Positions 33,711 through 43,785 of a stretch of DNA of 64,000 nt are shown piece after piece. Numbering within the stretch: position 1 is the stretch's first letter; every line of letters starts with the position of its first letter. The DNA is taken from assembly GCF_000429625.1 (NCBI RefSeq), contig NZ_AUCF01000028.1:1-64000 (forward strand), read 5' to 3'. A model generated the notes under the pieces. It saw only the letters and a program-made list of their open reading frames with translations. It made no database searches and had not been told where the DNA came from. The translations under genes were made by a program, and so were the position numbers. The stretch comes from Azospirillum halopraeferens DSM 3675. GTDB taxonomy: Bacteria; Pseudomonadota; Alphaproteobacteria; Azospirillales; Azospirillaceae.

Positions 33711-35291
33711 TCAGGCCGCCACCGCGTCGTTGGCGGGGACCATGCGGATCAGGTGGTCGAAGGCGGACAGCGCGGCCTTGGACCCCTCGCCCATGGCGAT
33801 GACGATCTGCTTGTAGGGCACCGTCGTCGCGTCACCGGCGGCGAAGACGCCGGGAACGGAGGTCTGGCACCGGGCGTCCACCTCGATCTCGCCGCGCGGG
33901 CTGAGCGCCACCGACCCCTTCAGCCATTCGGTGTTGGGCACCAGGCCGATCTGCACGAAGATGCCTTCCAGGTCGACCCGGTGCAGCTCGCCGCCGGCCC
34001 GGTCCTTGTAGGTCAGGCCGGTCACCTTGGTGCCGTCGCCGTGGACCTCGGTGGTCTGGGCGGAGGTCAGGACGGTGACGTTGGGCAGGCTGCGCAGCTT
34101 GCGCTGGAGCACGGCGTCGGCGCGGAGCTGGCTGTCGAACTCGATCAGCGTGACGTGCGCGACGATGCCGGCCAGGTCGATGGCCGCCTCGACGCCGGAG
34201 TTGCCGCCGCCGATCACCGCCACGCGCTTGCCCTTGAACAGCGGGCCGTCGCAGTGCGGGCAATAGGCCACGCCCTTGTTGCGGTACTCGTCCTCGCCGG
34301 GGACGTTCATCTGCCGCCAGCGCGCGCCGGTGGACAGGATCACCGTCTTCGCCTTCAGCGAGGCGCCGCCGGCCAGCTTCACCTCGATCAGCCCGCCGGG
34401 GGTTGCCGCGGGCACCAGCGCCTCGGCCCGCTGCAGGTTCATCACGTCGACCTCGTAGTCCTTGACGTGCTGCTCCAGCGCCGCGGCCAGCTTGGGCCCC
34501 TCGGTGTGGGGAACGGAGATGAAGTTCTCGATGGCCATGGTGTCCAGCACCTGGCCGCCGAAGCGCTCGGCCGCGATGCCCGTGCGGATGCCCTTGCGTG
34601 CGGCGTAGATGGCCGCCGCCGCACCCGCGGGGCCGCCGCCGACCACCAGCACGTCGAACGCCTCCTTGGCCTTGATCTTCTCCGCGGCGCGGGCCACCGC
34701 ACCGGTGTCGATCTTCGCCAGGATCTGTTCCAGTCCCATGCGGCCCTGGCCGAAGGGCTCGCCGTTCAGGTAGATCGACGGGACGGCCATCACCTTGCGC
34801 TGCTCCACCTCGCCCTGGAACAGGGCGCCGTCGATGGCGACGTGGCGGATGCGCGGGTTCAGCACGCTCATCAGGTTCAGCGCCTGCACCACGTCGGGGC
34901 AGTTCTGGCACGACAGGGAGAAGTAGGTCTCGAACAGGAAGTCGCCGTCCAGCGCCTTCACCTGCTCGATCACCTCCGGCGACTCCTTGGGCGGGTGGCC
35001 GCCGACCTGGAGCAGGGCCAGGATCAGGGAATTGAACTCGTGCCCCATGGGCAGCCCGGCGAAGCGCACGCCGATACCGGTGCCGGCGCGGTTGATCGCG
35101 AAGGAGGGCTTTCGGGCGTCGTCGTCGCGGCGGACCAGGGTGATCTTGTCGCTGAGATCCGCGATCTCCCGCAGGAGTTCGTTCATCTCCTGCGACTTGG
35201 CGCCGTCATCCAGGCTGGCGACCAGTTCGACCGGCTGCGTGATGCGTTCGAAATAGGCCTTGAGCTGGCCCTTTACGGAATCGTCCAACAT
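33711..35291 (-). CDS. ahpF: Alkyl hydroperoxide reductase subunit F
   Basis: A 526-residue flavoprotein disulfide reductase. The N-terminal double thioredoxin fold (about residues 1-195) has the redox pair in SLSCQNCPDVVQALN. The FAD domain starts FDVLVVGGGPAGAAAAIYAA, the NAD(P)H domain has VAVIGGGNSGVEAAIDLAG, and the second redox centre is VAYCPHCDGPLF. The C-terminus has SVPGVFAAGDATTVPYKQI. AhpF passes electrons from NADH to AhpC. Start ATG 35291 (MLDDSVKGQL) is the family start. It lies 186 bp downstream of ahpC on the same strand, with a hairpin repeat between that may set the expression ratio. Confidence 0.96.
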   Translation of the reverse strand: MLDDSVKGQLKAYFERITQPVELVASLDDGAKSQEMNELLREIADLSDKITLVRRDDDARKPSFAINRAGTGIGVRFAGLPMGHEFNSLILALLQVGGHPPKESPEVIEQVKALDGDFLFETYFSLSCQNCPDVVQALNLMSVLNPRIRHVAIDGALFQGEVEQRKVMAVPSIYLNGEPFGQGRMGLEQILAKIDTGAVARAAEKIKAKEAFDVLVVGGGPAGAAAAIYAARKGIRTGIAAERFGGQVLDTMAIENFISVPHTEGPKLAAALEQHVKDYEVDVMNLQRAEALVPAATPGGLIEVKLAGGASLKAKTVILSTGARWRQMNVPGEDEYRNKGVAYCPHCDGPLFKGKRVAVIGGGNSGVEAAIDLAGIVAHVTLIEFDSQLRADAVLQRKLRSLPNVTVLTSAQTTEVHGDGTKVTGLTYKDRAGGELHRVDLEGIFVQIGLVPNTEWLKGSVALSPRGEIEVDARCQTSVPGVFAAGDATTVPYKQIVIAMGEGSKAALSAFDHLIRMVPANDAVAA

Positions 35292-35405
35292 GGTGATGGT
35301 CCCCCGCGGCTTTTGTTGTGTCGGGCGGGCCGGATGGTGCGGCCCGGATGGACTCCGGGGCCCGGACGATGCCGGGCCCCGGTTGCGTCCACCGTTCACG
35401 GTGCC

Positions 35406-35483
35406 GTGGCCGGTGTCCGGCCAAATCAGATGTGGCCGGTGTCCGGCCGGATCAGATGTGGCCGGTGTCCGGCCGGATCAGAT
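35406..35483. repeat. Three tandem 26-bp hairpin repeats covering the ahpC stop codon
   Basis: Copies at 35406-35431, 35432-35457 and 35458-35483 are identical except for two bases (AA in the first, GG in the others). Each holds GGCCGGTGTCCGGCC, a perfect 6-bp inverted repeat with a 3-nt loop. The third copy includes the ahpC stop codon (35478-35480). The array lies in the ahpC-ahpF spacer and could act as an mRNA stabiliser or attenuator. Confidence 0.9.
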
Positions 35484-36041
35484 CTTGCCGACCAGGTCCA
35501 GCGACGGGGCGAGGGTCTTCTGGCCCTCCTCCCACTTGGCCGGGCAGACTTCGCCGGGGTGGGCGGCGACGTACTGGGCGGCCTTGACCTTGCGCAGCAG
35601 CTCGGTGGCGGAACGGCCGACGCCGCCGGCGGTGATCTCGACGATCTGGATCTTGCCGTTGGGGTCGACGACGAAGGTGCCGCGGTCGGCCAGGCCGACC
35701 TCTTCGATCATCACCTCGAAGTTGCGGGTGATGGTGCCGGTCGGGTCACCGATCATGGTGTACTCGATCTTGCCGATGGCCGGCGACGTGTCGTGCCACG
35801 CCTTGTGGCAGAAGTGGGTGTCGGTCGACACGGCGTAGATCTCGACGCCGAGCTTCTGGAACGCGCCGTAGTTGTCGGCCAGGTCCTCCAGCTCGGTCGG
35901 GCAGACGAACGTGAAGTCGGCCGGGTAGAAGAACACCACGGACCACTTGCCCTTCAGGTCGGCGTCGCTCACCTCGATGAACTTCCCGTTCTTGAAGGCA
36001 GTCGCCTTGAACGGCTTGACTTCGGTGTTGATCAACGACAT
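35478..36041 (-). CDS. ahpC: Alkyl hydroperoxide reductase subunit C (typical 2-Cys peroxiredoxin)
   Basis: A 187-residue peroxiredoxin of the AhpC/Prx1 group: MSLINTEVKPFKATAFKNGK, then VVFFYPADFTFVCPTELEDL with the peroxidatic Cys (near residue 48), TDTHFCHKAWHD, MIGDPTGTITRNFEVMIEEV, GRSATELLRKVKAAQYVAAH and the resolving Cys in VCPAKWEEG. It reduces H2O2, organic peroxides and peroxynitrite and is recycled by AhpF. Divergent oxyR and a palindromic site upstream indicate OxyR control. Length and ends are standard. Confidence 0.97.
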   Translation of the reverse strand: MSLINTEVKPFKATAFKNGKFIEVSDADLKGKWSVVFFYPADFTFVCPTELEDLADNYGAFQKLGVEIYAVSTDTHFCHKAWHDTSPAIGKIEYTMIGDPTGTITRNFEVMIEEVGLADRGTFVVDPNGKIQIVEITAGGVGRSATELLRKVKAAQYVAAHPGEVCPAKWEEGQKTLAPSLDLVGKI

Positions 36042-36188
36042 GAGATGCTCCGTAAGTTAAACAATTCGGACCACGCACAATCCCGAATTCGTTATTGTAT
36101 CGGGAGGGCGGTTTTCCTTGGTCGGCCCGTTGCCCGCAGCGAAAATAGGGGGAATTGCCCGGTCCAAGAAGCGGAAAATTCAGATCGC

Positions 36189-36211
36189 ATTAATCGACTC
36201 AGTCGATTAAT
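36189..36211. promoter_or_regulatory. Perfect 23-bp palindrome, probable OxyR operator
   Basis: ATTAATCGACT (36189-36199) and AGTCGATTAAT (36201-36211) form a perfect inverted repeat around a single C. The inner part ATCGA-N5-TCGAT has the T-N11-A form of LysR-type binding sites. It lies 10 bp before the oxyR start and 147 bp before ahpC, placed to repress oxyR and activate ahpC. Confidence 0.75.
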
Positions 36212-36221
36212 ATGGCGGGCC

Positions 36222-37154
36222 ATGAGACCGCTTCCCACGTTGCGCCAGCTCCGCTACCTCGTCGCTGTGGTGGACCGCTGCCATTTCGGCCGCGCCGCCG
36301 AAGCCTGCCACGTCAGCCAGTCCACCCTCAGCGCCGGCATCCAGGAACTGGAGGAGTTGCTGGGGACGCCGCTGCTGGAGCGCACCAAACGGTCGGTGAT
36401 GCCGACCCCGCTGGGCCGCGAGATCGCCGCGCGCGCGCGCGACCTGCTGAAGGCGGCGGAGGATCTGGTGGATATCGCCCGCGCCACGGAGGACCCCATG
36501 GCCGGGCCGCTGCACCTGGGGGTCATTCCGACGATCGGACCCTTCCTGGTGCCGCGCCTGATGCCGGCGCTGCGCGACGCTTTTCCCGACCTGAAGCTGT
36601 TCCTGCGCGAGGATCAGACCGCCCGCCTGCTCGACCGTCTCGACTCGGGGGAGCTGGACGCCGCCCTGCTGGCCCTGCCGTACCCGTCGGGCGACGTGGA
36701 ATCGGTGGACATCGCGGTGGACCGCTTCTGGGTCGTCTGCCCGCCCGGCCACCGCCTGTGCCGCAAGCCCGCGGCCGACCCGGCGGATGTGGCGGTGGAC
36801 GACCTGCTGCTGCTGGAGGACGGCCATTGCCTGCGCGACCATGCCCTGGCCGCCTGCGACCTGGAGGCCGGGCGGCGCAATTCCGCCTTCCAGGGTACCA
36901 GCCTGCACACGCTGGTGCAGATGGTGGCCAACGGTCTGGGGGTGACGCTGCTGCCCCAGATGGCGCTCGACACCGGTATCCTGCGCGGTCTCGACCTGGC
37001 CGTGCGCCCGTTGAGCGGCGCGCGCCCCTACCGCCGCATCGGCCTGGTCTGGCGCCGCACCTCCGGCCGCAAGGAAACCTTCCGCCGGCTCGCCGACGCG
37101 TTGAAGGCGGAGATGGCGGATCGGCCGATGGAAGATATGCATGCAAAATGCTGA
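36222..37154 (+). CDS. oxyR: Hydrogen-peroxide-sensing LysR-type regulator OxyR
   Basis: A 310-residue LysR protein. The helix-turn-helix is in LRYLVAVVDRCHFGRAAEAC, then HVSQSTLSAGIQELEELLGT. The sensor domain contains LGVIPTIGPFLVPRLMPALR, and the redox pair lies in EDGHCLRDHALAAC: Cys203 and Cys212, the same 9-residue spacing as Cys199/Cys208 of E. coli OxyR. This makes it OxyR rather than a generic LysR. It is divergent from ahpC and probably governs ahpCF and perhaps the cytochrome peroxidase genes. ATG 36222 gives the usual family length. Confidence 0.93.
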   Translation: MRPLPTLRQLRYLVAVVDRCHFGRAAEACHVSQSTLSAGIQELEELLGTPLLERTKRSVMPTPLGREIAARARDLLKAAEDLVDIARATEDPMAGPLHLGVIPTIGPFLVPRLMPALRDAFPDLKLFLREDQTARLLDRLDSGELDAALLALPYPSGDVESVDIAVDRFWVVCPPGHRLCRKPAADPADVAVDDLLLLEDGHCLRDHALAACDLEAGRRNSAFQGTSLHTLVQMVANGLGVTLLPQMALDTGILRGLDLAVRPLSGARPYRRIGLVWRRTSGRKETFRRLADALKAEMADRPMEDMHAKC

Positions 37155-37299
37155 AGCTACCAACAGTCAGTATATCTGTTTGCGGAGCAAATAAAATTCG
37201 CGAATGCTGTGCCTTGACTGCACTGCAATGCAAAATTGGCGGTGGTGGGATGGGGTATACCAGTTTATCCTGACTTCAATACGAAGTGAGGAGGACGAC

Positions 37300-37521
37300 A
37301 TGAACAGCACGACTTTCTTCCAGAACGGCGCCGAGCGCGCCCCGTCCCGCATCCTGCGCGCGATCGACACCTTCCTGGCGGCGTGGTCCGAGACGGTTGC
37401 CGACTACCGCGCCTACCGCGAGGCCACGCTGCTCAGCCCCGGCCAGCTCGCGCGCCGCCGTCAGACCCGCAACGACGCGGTGCGTCGCGCCGTCGGCTTG
37501 CCGCGGCTGCCGCGGGCGTGA
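37300..37521 (+). CDS. Small hypothetical protein
   Basis: A 73-residue basic protein, MNSTTFFQNGAERAPSRILR to GLPRLPRA. It has one amphipathic helix (AIDTFLAAWSETVADYRAYR) and an Arg-rich segment (LARRRQTRNDAVRRAV). Size and composition recall small DUF1127-type proteins but their conserved motif is not clear. GAGGAGG lies just before ATG 37300, so translation is likely. Upstream (37155-37299) is AT-rich for this genome and should hold a promoter. Function unknown. Confidence 0.6.
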   Translation: MNSTTFFQNGAERAPSRILRAIDTFLAAWSETVADYRAYREATLLSPGQLARRRQTRNDAVRRAVGLPRLPRA

Positions 37522-37536
37522 GGGCACCGGCAAGGT

Positions 37537-37866
37537 TCAGGCGCTGCGCGGTCCCAGCAGGATGACCGCGGCGCCGAGCAGGCAGGCGGTGCCGCCGATC
37601 AGGTCCCAGCGGTCGGGGCGCGTGCCTTCGACCGCCCACATCCAGACCAGCGACGCGGCGATGTAGACGCCGCCATAGGCCGCAAAGGCGCGGCCGGCGA
37701 ACGCCGCATCGACCCGGGTGAGCAGCCAGGCGAAAAGCATCAGGCTCGCCACCCCGGGACCGATCCACAGCATCGACTTTCCCAGGCGCAGCCACGCCCA
37801 GAAGGCGAAGCAACCGGCGATCTCCGCCACCGCCGCGCCCGCGTAGATCCCCACCGCCCCCGCCAT
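37537..37866 (-). CDS. YnfA/UPF0060 family small membrane protein
   Basis: A 109-residue protein with four membrane helices: GIYAGAAVAEIAGCFAFWAW, SMLWIGPGVASLMLFAWLLT, FAAYGGVYIAASLVWMWAVE and a last helix DLIGGTACLLGAAVILLGPR. Length and the conserved AEIxGCFAFWAWLR, GRAFAAYGG and WDLIGG motifs match UPF0060, a relative of small multidrug resistance proteins. ATG 37866 gives the standard length. It converges on the preceding small gene. Confidence 0.9.
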   Translation of the reverse strand: MAGAVGIYAGAAVAEIAGCFAFWAWLRLGKSMLWIGPGVASLMLFAWLLTRVDAAFAGRAFAAYGGVYIAASLVWMWAVEGTRPDRWDLIGGTACLLGAAVILLGPRSA

Positions 37867-37929
37867 CCCGTGTCCTTTCCGTGCCGGCAATCCGGCGGCA
37901 GGATACACCGGGGCGGCGGCGCCCCGACA

Positions 37930-38048
37930 TTATACCGACGGCGTCAGAATGATGCCGCAGATCCGCCCCGATCGATCAATGCAAAGCACTGATCGATCGG
38001 GTTTCATGCCCGGAAACCATTGGAACGGATCTCTTTCCGGCCGTATCA
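37930..38048 (+). repeat. Dispersed hairpin element, copy A (119 bp)
   Basis: This non-coding stretch aligns with 49977-49858 (other strand) over its whole length, with about 87 identities in 119 positions and one 1-nt gap. It contains GATCGATCA...TGATCGATC as a 12-bp perfect stem (37967-37978 with 37990-38001), a CCGGAAA/TTTCCGG stem to its right and a decayed stem on its left. Its right end supplies the stop codon of the gene at 38046. Confidence 0.8.
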
Positions 38049-38417
38049 CTGGATGAGCGGCGGATTGAAGGGATGGGTGATGCGCGTCGGTGCCAGGCGG
38101 CGGTCGCAGGGGTTGGGGTGGCGCCGGCAGGTTTCCCTGTACAGCTCCTCCAGGGCCGTGATGCGGGCGGTATCGTGGAACTGGCGGGCCCGCACCAGGT
38201 TGTCCCAGACGATCTGGCGCAGCGCCGCGTCACCGTGCGGCTGCGCCATCAGTGCGGCGCCCCGGACGGCCGCCTCCTCCGGCGTCAGCCGCTCATGCTC
38301 GGCGATGGCGGCGACCTCGGCATCGGTAAGGGGGGCGGGAACGTCGAACCGGCCCATGTCCGCCGGCCGGTCGTATGGAGCAATGCTCCCATGGTGTTTG
38401 TCGTCGGGGATGGCCAT
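38046..38417 (-). CDS. Hypothetical protein
   Basis: A 123-residue soluble protein without signal peptide or membrane segment. It is rich in His and Arg, with a helical middle (LTDAEVAAIAEHERLTPEEA, then QIVWDNLVRARQFHDTARIT) and a CRRHPNPCDRR segment with two Cys that might bind metal. ATG 38417 has GGAGGAGG upstream. The stop codon is provided by the repeat element at 37930-38048. I do not recognise the family. Confidence 0.65.
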   Translation of the reverse strand: MAIPDDKHHGSIAPYDRPADMGRFDVPAPLTDAEVAAIAEHERLTPEEAAVRGAALMAQPHGDAALRQIVWDNLVRARQFHDTARITALEELYRETCRRHPNPCDRRLAPTRITHPFNPPLIQ

Positions 38418-38564
38418 GATGCCTCCTCCGCGGCCCATCCGGGCGCCTCGGTCCCGAGTGTACGGCGGGCACCGCCGCCGGCCGCTGCATCGTCCACCAT
38501 CCTACCGCCGCCCGCGGCCGCGTGAAAGTGGTAGCGGGGGGGTGCGCGGTTATCGCGCAGTGCG

Positions 38565-39608
38565 CTACTCGGGAAACCGTCGCTTCCGCCCCAGCCGGTC
38601 TTCCACATACAGAAGGTTGACCAACACCAGCATCAGGACGGCCAGCGGTGTGGCCAGGAACATGCCGAGGATGCCGAACAGCAGGCCGCCGGCGGTGATC
38701 GCCGCGATGGTGATCACCGGCGGCAGGTGCACCACGCGTTTCTGCGCGATGGGCATGATGACGTTCCCCTCCACCTGCTGGATCGCCAGGTAGAGCAGCG
38801 CGGTCCAGATCGCCAGGGTGGGCGACTGGGCGAAGGCGATCAGCACCGCCGGCGCCGCGGCCAGGAAGGGGCCGATCAGCGGGATGAACTCCAGCACCAT
38901 GGCGACGATCCCCAGGGCCAGCGCCGCCGGTACCCCCAGCATCATCAGCCCGGCGGTGGTCAGCACCCCCACCACCGCCATGGAGAGAAGCTGGCCCTGG
39001 AGCCATTTCCACAGGGCGTCACCGGAGGCATCCAGCACCTCGCGGGTGCGCGCCTGCCCCGACCGGGGGACGAGCAGCTCCAGGCCGCGTCGGTACACCG
39101 CGGGCGACGCCGCGGTGTAGATCCCGACAAACAGGGCGATCACCAGGTAGCTCAGGAAACCGACGAGGTGGCCGGCCGCCGATTGCAGGTAGCTGGTCCA
39201 GGGGGCGCTCGCCGCGTTCTCCGACAGTGCGGTGCGCACGTCGTCCGGCAGGGCGTCCACCGCTTCGTTGAGCCGGCTGCCCAACTGGCCGAACTGGCCG
39301 GCCATCGTCGTTCCCATCAGCCAGCCGCCGCCGACCGCCAGCAGGACGATCATCGCCAGCACGACCCCCAGCCCCCACCCGTGGCCCAGCCCGGTCCATT
39401 GCCGGACGATCCCGGTCAGCCTCAGCAGCAGGATGGCCAGCAGCACGCCGGCGAAGACCAGCAGCAGGGCGTCGGCCGCCCGCCAGGCGAGGAAGGTCAG
39501 CGCGCCGACACCGGCGACGATCAGCACCCGCCACAGGAAGGGCCGCAACCCCGTGTCGCCGGAGGCGCCGCCCCGGGGCCGGCCGCTCGTGTCCGTCGGT
39601 TGGTCCAT
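38565..39608 (-). CDS. AI-2E family transporter (PerM-like permease)
   Basis: A 347-residue membrane protein of the UPF0118/AI-2E family. It has paired N-terminal helices (ALLLVFAGVLLAILLLRLTG), a soluble stretch of about 80 residues, then VGFLSYLVIALFVGIYTAAS, MAVVGVLTTAGLMMLGVPAA, LEFIPLIGPFLAAAPAVLIA, the motif QQVEGNVIMPIAQKR and a final LFGILGMFLATPLAVLMLVL. The QxxExxxxxP motif is diagnostic. Family functions range from quorum-signal export to Na+/H+ antiport; the substrate here cannot be told. It stands alone, downstream of nothing obvious. Confidence 0.88.
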   Translation of the reverse strand: MDQPTDTSGRPRGGASGDTGLRPFLWRVLIVAGVGALTFLAWRAADALLLVFAGVLLAILLLRLTGIVRQWTGLGHGWGLGVVLAMIVLLAVGGGWLMGTTMAGQFGQLGSRLNEAVDALPDDVRTALSENAASAPWTSYLQSAAGHLVGFLSYLVIALFVGIYTAASPAVYRRGLELLVPRSGQARTREVLDASGDALWKWLQGQLLSMAVVGVLTTAGLMMLGVPAALALGIVAMVLEFIPLIGPFLAAAPAVLIAFAQSPTLAIWTALLYLAIQQVEGNVIMPIAQKRVVHLPPVITIAAITAGGLLFGILGMFLATPLAVLMLVLVNLLYVEDRLGRKRRFPE

Positions 39609-39820
39609 CCGCCCGCTCCCCTCCCGCTTCCGACGGGAAACGGTTTTCGGGCCGGTCGGGTCACGGTCGGCCCGTCACCCCTGGCCGGATGCCCCCGTCC
39701 GCCACCGGTGGGGCTGCCAGCTATGGCTTAAGCGTTATCCCGGTTCGCTGATGCGCGAGGACTCCGGCGTCCCCTTATCGATTTCGATGCCAAGGAGTCA
39801 TTCTTGCTGATGTCATTACC

Positions 39821-39842
39821 GGGCCCGCCACACGGCGGGCCC
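39821..39842. terminator. Stem-loop after the degP/two-component operon
   Basis: A 9-bp GC stem, GGGCCCGCC (39821-39829) with GGCGGGCCC (39834-39842), has an ACAC loop. It is 18 nt beyond the histidine kinase stop on the minus strand. No U-tract follows in that direction. Confidence 0.55.
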
Positions 39843-39860
39843 CTTCGTTATCGGATGTCA

Positions 39861-41279
39861 TCAACCGCCGGCCCGGCTCGCCGGAGCGGACGGGCCGCCG
39901 CCCTCGGCTGCCGGCGGCAGGGTCAGCGCGATGCTCAACCCCGGCGCGGCGTCGCCCAGCTCCAGTCGGGCGCCGTGCAGGCGCGCCACCGCGTCCACCA
40001 GCGCCAGCCCCAGCCCGTTGCCCGGCGTGGCCCGTGCGTCGTCGAGCCGGACGAAGCGTTCGAGCACCCGCTCGCGCAGGTCCGCGGGGATGCCGGGACC
40101 ACTGTCCGCGACCTCCAGCCGACCGGCCGCCCCGTCCACCCGCAAGGCGATGCGCCCGCCGGCCGGCGTGTACTTGATGGCGTTGTCCAGCAGGTTGGCC
40201 AGCGCCTGCGACAGCAGTTGCGGGTTGCCGCGCGCCGGCACCGGGGCGTCGGGCACGTCGGCGGTGAAGGTCAACCCCTTCTCCTCGGCCACCGGCTCGT
40301 ACAGGTCGGCGGCGGTGCGGGCGATGGCGGCGAGGTCGACGGGCTGGAAATCGGCCGCCCGCCCGCCGGCCTCCGCCTCTGCGATGGACAGCAGCGCGCG
40401 GAAGGTGGCCAGCAGGGCGTCGGCTTCGCCGATGGTCTCCTGTAGCGCGGTTCGGTAGACCTCGGGGTCGTCGGTGTCCTCGATCAGCACCAGTTCCAGG
40501 CGCGAGCGCAGCCGGGTCAGCGGCGTGCGCAGGTCGTGCGCCACGCTTTCGCTGACGTGGCGCATGCCCTCCATCAGCCGCACGATCTGGTCGAGCATGG
40601 TGTTGAGGTTGGCGGCAAGCCGGTCGATCTCGTCGCCCGACCCGGTGCGCGGCACGCGGTCGGCCAGGTCGCCGTCGATGATGCGGCGCGTGGTGCGGTT
40701 GATCGCCTCGATGCGCGCCAGCGCGCGCCGGCTGAGCAGCAGGCCGCCGGCCACGCCCAGCGCGCCGGTGACCGCCACCACCCAGCCCAGCGACGCCACC
40801 ATGCGGTGGCGCAGGGTGTCGAGCACGCTCATGTCGCGCCCCACCAGCAGCTTCAGCCCGCCGGGCAGCACGAAGCCCTGGGCGCTGGCGGTGGCCGGCT
40901 GGCCGTGCGGGCCGCCGCTGGGGGCCACCTGGAAATGCATCCAGCCCTCCTGCTCCGGCATCACCTTGGGCCACCCGGACAGGTTGCCGGCCAGCGGCAC
41001 GCCGTGGGGCGACAGCACCAGGTACATGGCGTTGGTGTGGGGATCGTTGCTGCGGTCGCGCACCGTGGCGATCAGCCGGGGCAGACCGCCGAACTGGTAC
41101 TCCTGGCGCAGCAGGGCGATGTCCGCGGCGATGGCGTCGGCGACCTGCTGTTCCATGAAGCCGGCGGTGGTCCGCCACACCACCCACAGGATGACCGTCA
41201 CCGACGCGCCGAACATCCCGAGATAGAGCAGCGCCAGCCGGAACGTGGTCGTGCGCAGCAGTTTGGGAAAGGGCGTCAC
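39861..41279 (-). CDS. Sensor histidine kinase of the OmpR-partner type
   Basis: A 472-residue kinase. An N-terminal membrane helix (FRLALLYLGMFGASVTVILW), a periplasmic domain of about 130 residues and a second helix (SLGWVVAVTGALGVAGGLLL) precede HAMP (about residues 185-235). The HisKA box is SVAHDLRTPLTRLRSRLELV with the phospho-His; the ATPase has NLLDNAIKYTP (N), DSGPGIP (G1) and GNGLGLALVDAVARLHG (G2). The GTG start at 41279 overlaps the regulator stop by four bases. Downstream of degP and the regulator, it probably senses envelope protein stress; this is inferred from the operon. Confidence 0.9.
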   Translation of the reverse strand: MTPFPKLLRTTTFRLALLYLGMFGASVTVILWVVWRTTAGFMEQQVADAIAADIALLRQEYQFGGLPRLIATVRDRSNDPHTNAMYLVLSPHGVPLAGNLSGWPKVMPEQEGWMHFQVAPSGGPHGQPATASAQGFVLPGGLKLLVGRDMSVLDTLRHRMVASLGWVVAVTGALGVAGGLLLSRRALARIEAINRTTRRIIDGDLADRVPRTGSGDEIDRLAANLNTMLDQIVRLMEGMRHVSESVAHDLRTPLTRLRSRLELVLIEDTDDPEVYRTALQETIGEADALLATFRALLSIAEAEAGGRAADFQPVDLAAIARTAADLYEPVAEEKGLTFTADVPDAPVPARGNPQLLSQALANLLDNAIKYTPAGGRIALRVDGAAGRLEVADSGPGIPADLRERVLERFVRLDDARATPGNGLGLALVDAVARLHGARLELGDAAPGLSIALTLPPAAEGGGPSAPASRAGG

Positions 41280-41968
41280 GCCGCGGGTGCCGCACGCAGG
41301 GAATAGCCGGCGCCGCGCACGGTGTGGATCAGCGGCGTCGGAAAGTCCTTGTCGATCTTCTGGCGCAGCCGGGCGATGTGCACGTCGATGACATTGGTCT
41401 GCGGATCGAAGTGATAGTCCCAGACGTTTTCCAGCATCATGGTCCGGGTGACCACGCTGCCGGCGTTGCGCATCAGGTACTCCAGCAGCGCGAACTCCCG
41501 CGGCAGCAGCTCGATCTCGCGTCCGGCGCGGCGCACGGTGCGCGACAGCAGGTCCATCTCCAGGTCGCCGACCGACAGGCGGGTCTGCGGCTGGCCGGCG
41601 CCGCGCCGGCGCACCAGCACCTCGATGCGCGCCAGCAGTTCGGAAAAGGCATAGGGCTTGGTCAGATAGTCGTCGCCACCCGCCCGCAAACCCTTCACCC
41701 GGTCGTCGACGCTGCCCAGCGCCGACAGGAACAGCACCGGCGTGTCGTTGCCGGTGGCCCGCAGGATCTCCACCAGCGACAGGCCGTCCCGGCCGGGCAG
41801 CATGCGGTCGACGATCAGCACGTCGTAATGCTCCGCCCCGGCGAGGAACAGCCCTTCCTTACCGTCGTTGGCCACGTCCACCACATGCCCCGCCTCCTTC
41901 AGCCCCTTGGCCAGGTAGGCGGCGGCCCGTGCGTCGTCTTCGATCACCAGCACCTTCATGCCCGGCAT
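41276..41968 (-). CDS. OmpR-family response regulator
   Basis: A 230-residue regulator. The receiver domain has VLVIEDDARAAAYL, phospho-acceptor Asp in YDVLIVDRMLPGRDG, then LFLSAL and the LTKPYAF lysine. The winged helix has LLPREFALLEYLMRNAGSVV, then TRTMMLENVWDYHFDPQTNV and IHTVRGAGYSL. ATG 41968 (MPGMKVL) has AGAGG upstream; ATG 41959 is the alternative. It is 80 nt after degP and coupled to the kinase gene. Confidence 0.92.
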   Translation of the reverse strand: MPGMKVLVIEDDARAAAYLAKGLKEAGHVVDVANDGKEGLFLAGAEHYDVLIVDRMLPGRDGLSLVEILRATGNDTPVLFLSALGSVDDRVKGLRAGGDDYLTKPYAFSELLARIEVLVRRRGAGQPQTRLSVGDLEMDLLSRTVRRAGREIELLPREFALLEYLMRNAGSVVTRTMMLENVWDYHFDPQTNVIDVHIARLRQKIDKDFPTPLIHTVRGAGYSLRAAPAA

Positions 41969-42048
41969 TCTAAACCTCTGCGGGGGTTGCGCCAAGGCGC
42001 CGGCGGGGTGGCGCGCCGGCAAACGCACCGTCCCCGCCGACGATCCCG

Positions 42049-43566
<1,518 letters not shown>

Positions 43567-43785
43567 CGGAAGGACTCCGTTGCTGGCGTTCGTCTGTATC
43601 GTGGGCCGCCGGGCCGGTCCCGGCGGTGCCTACCTATTTAGAAAGCCGCCGCTGACGCCCGCCTTGCCGCGGCATTACAAAAAGTTCAGGCGCGATACGT
43701 CCTTATGGGCGGGGTGACGAAACCCGGCGCCCCCGGTCCCGTTCCCCGTGGATGGTCGTGGATTCCCCGTTGCAAGGACCTGAGC

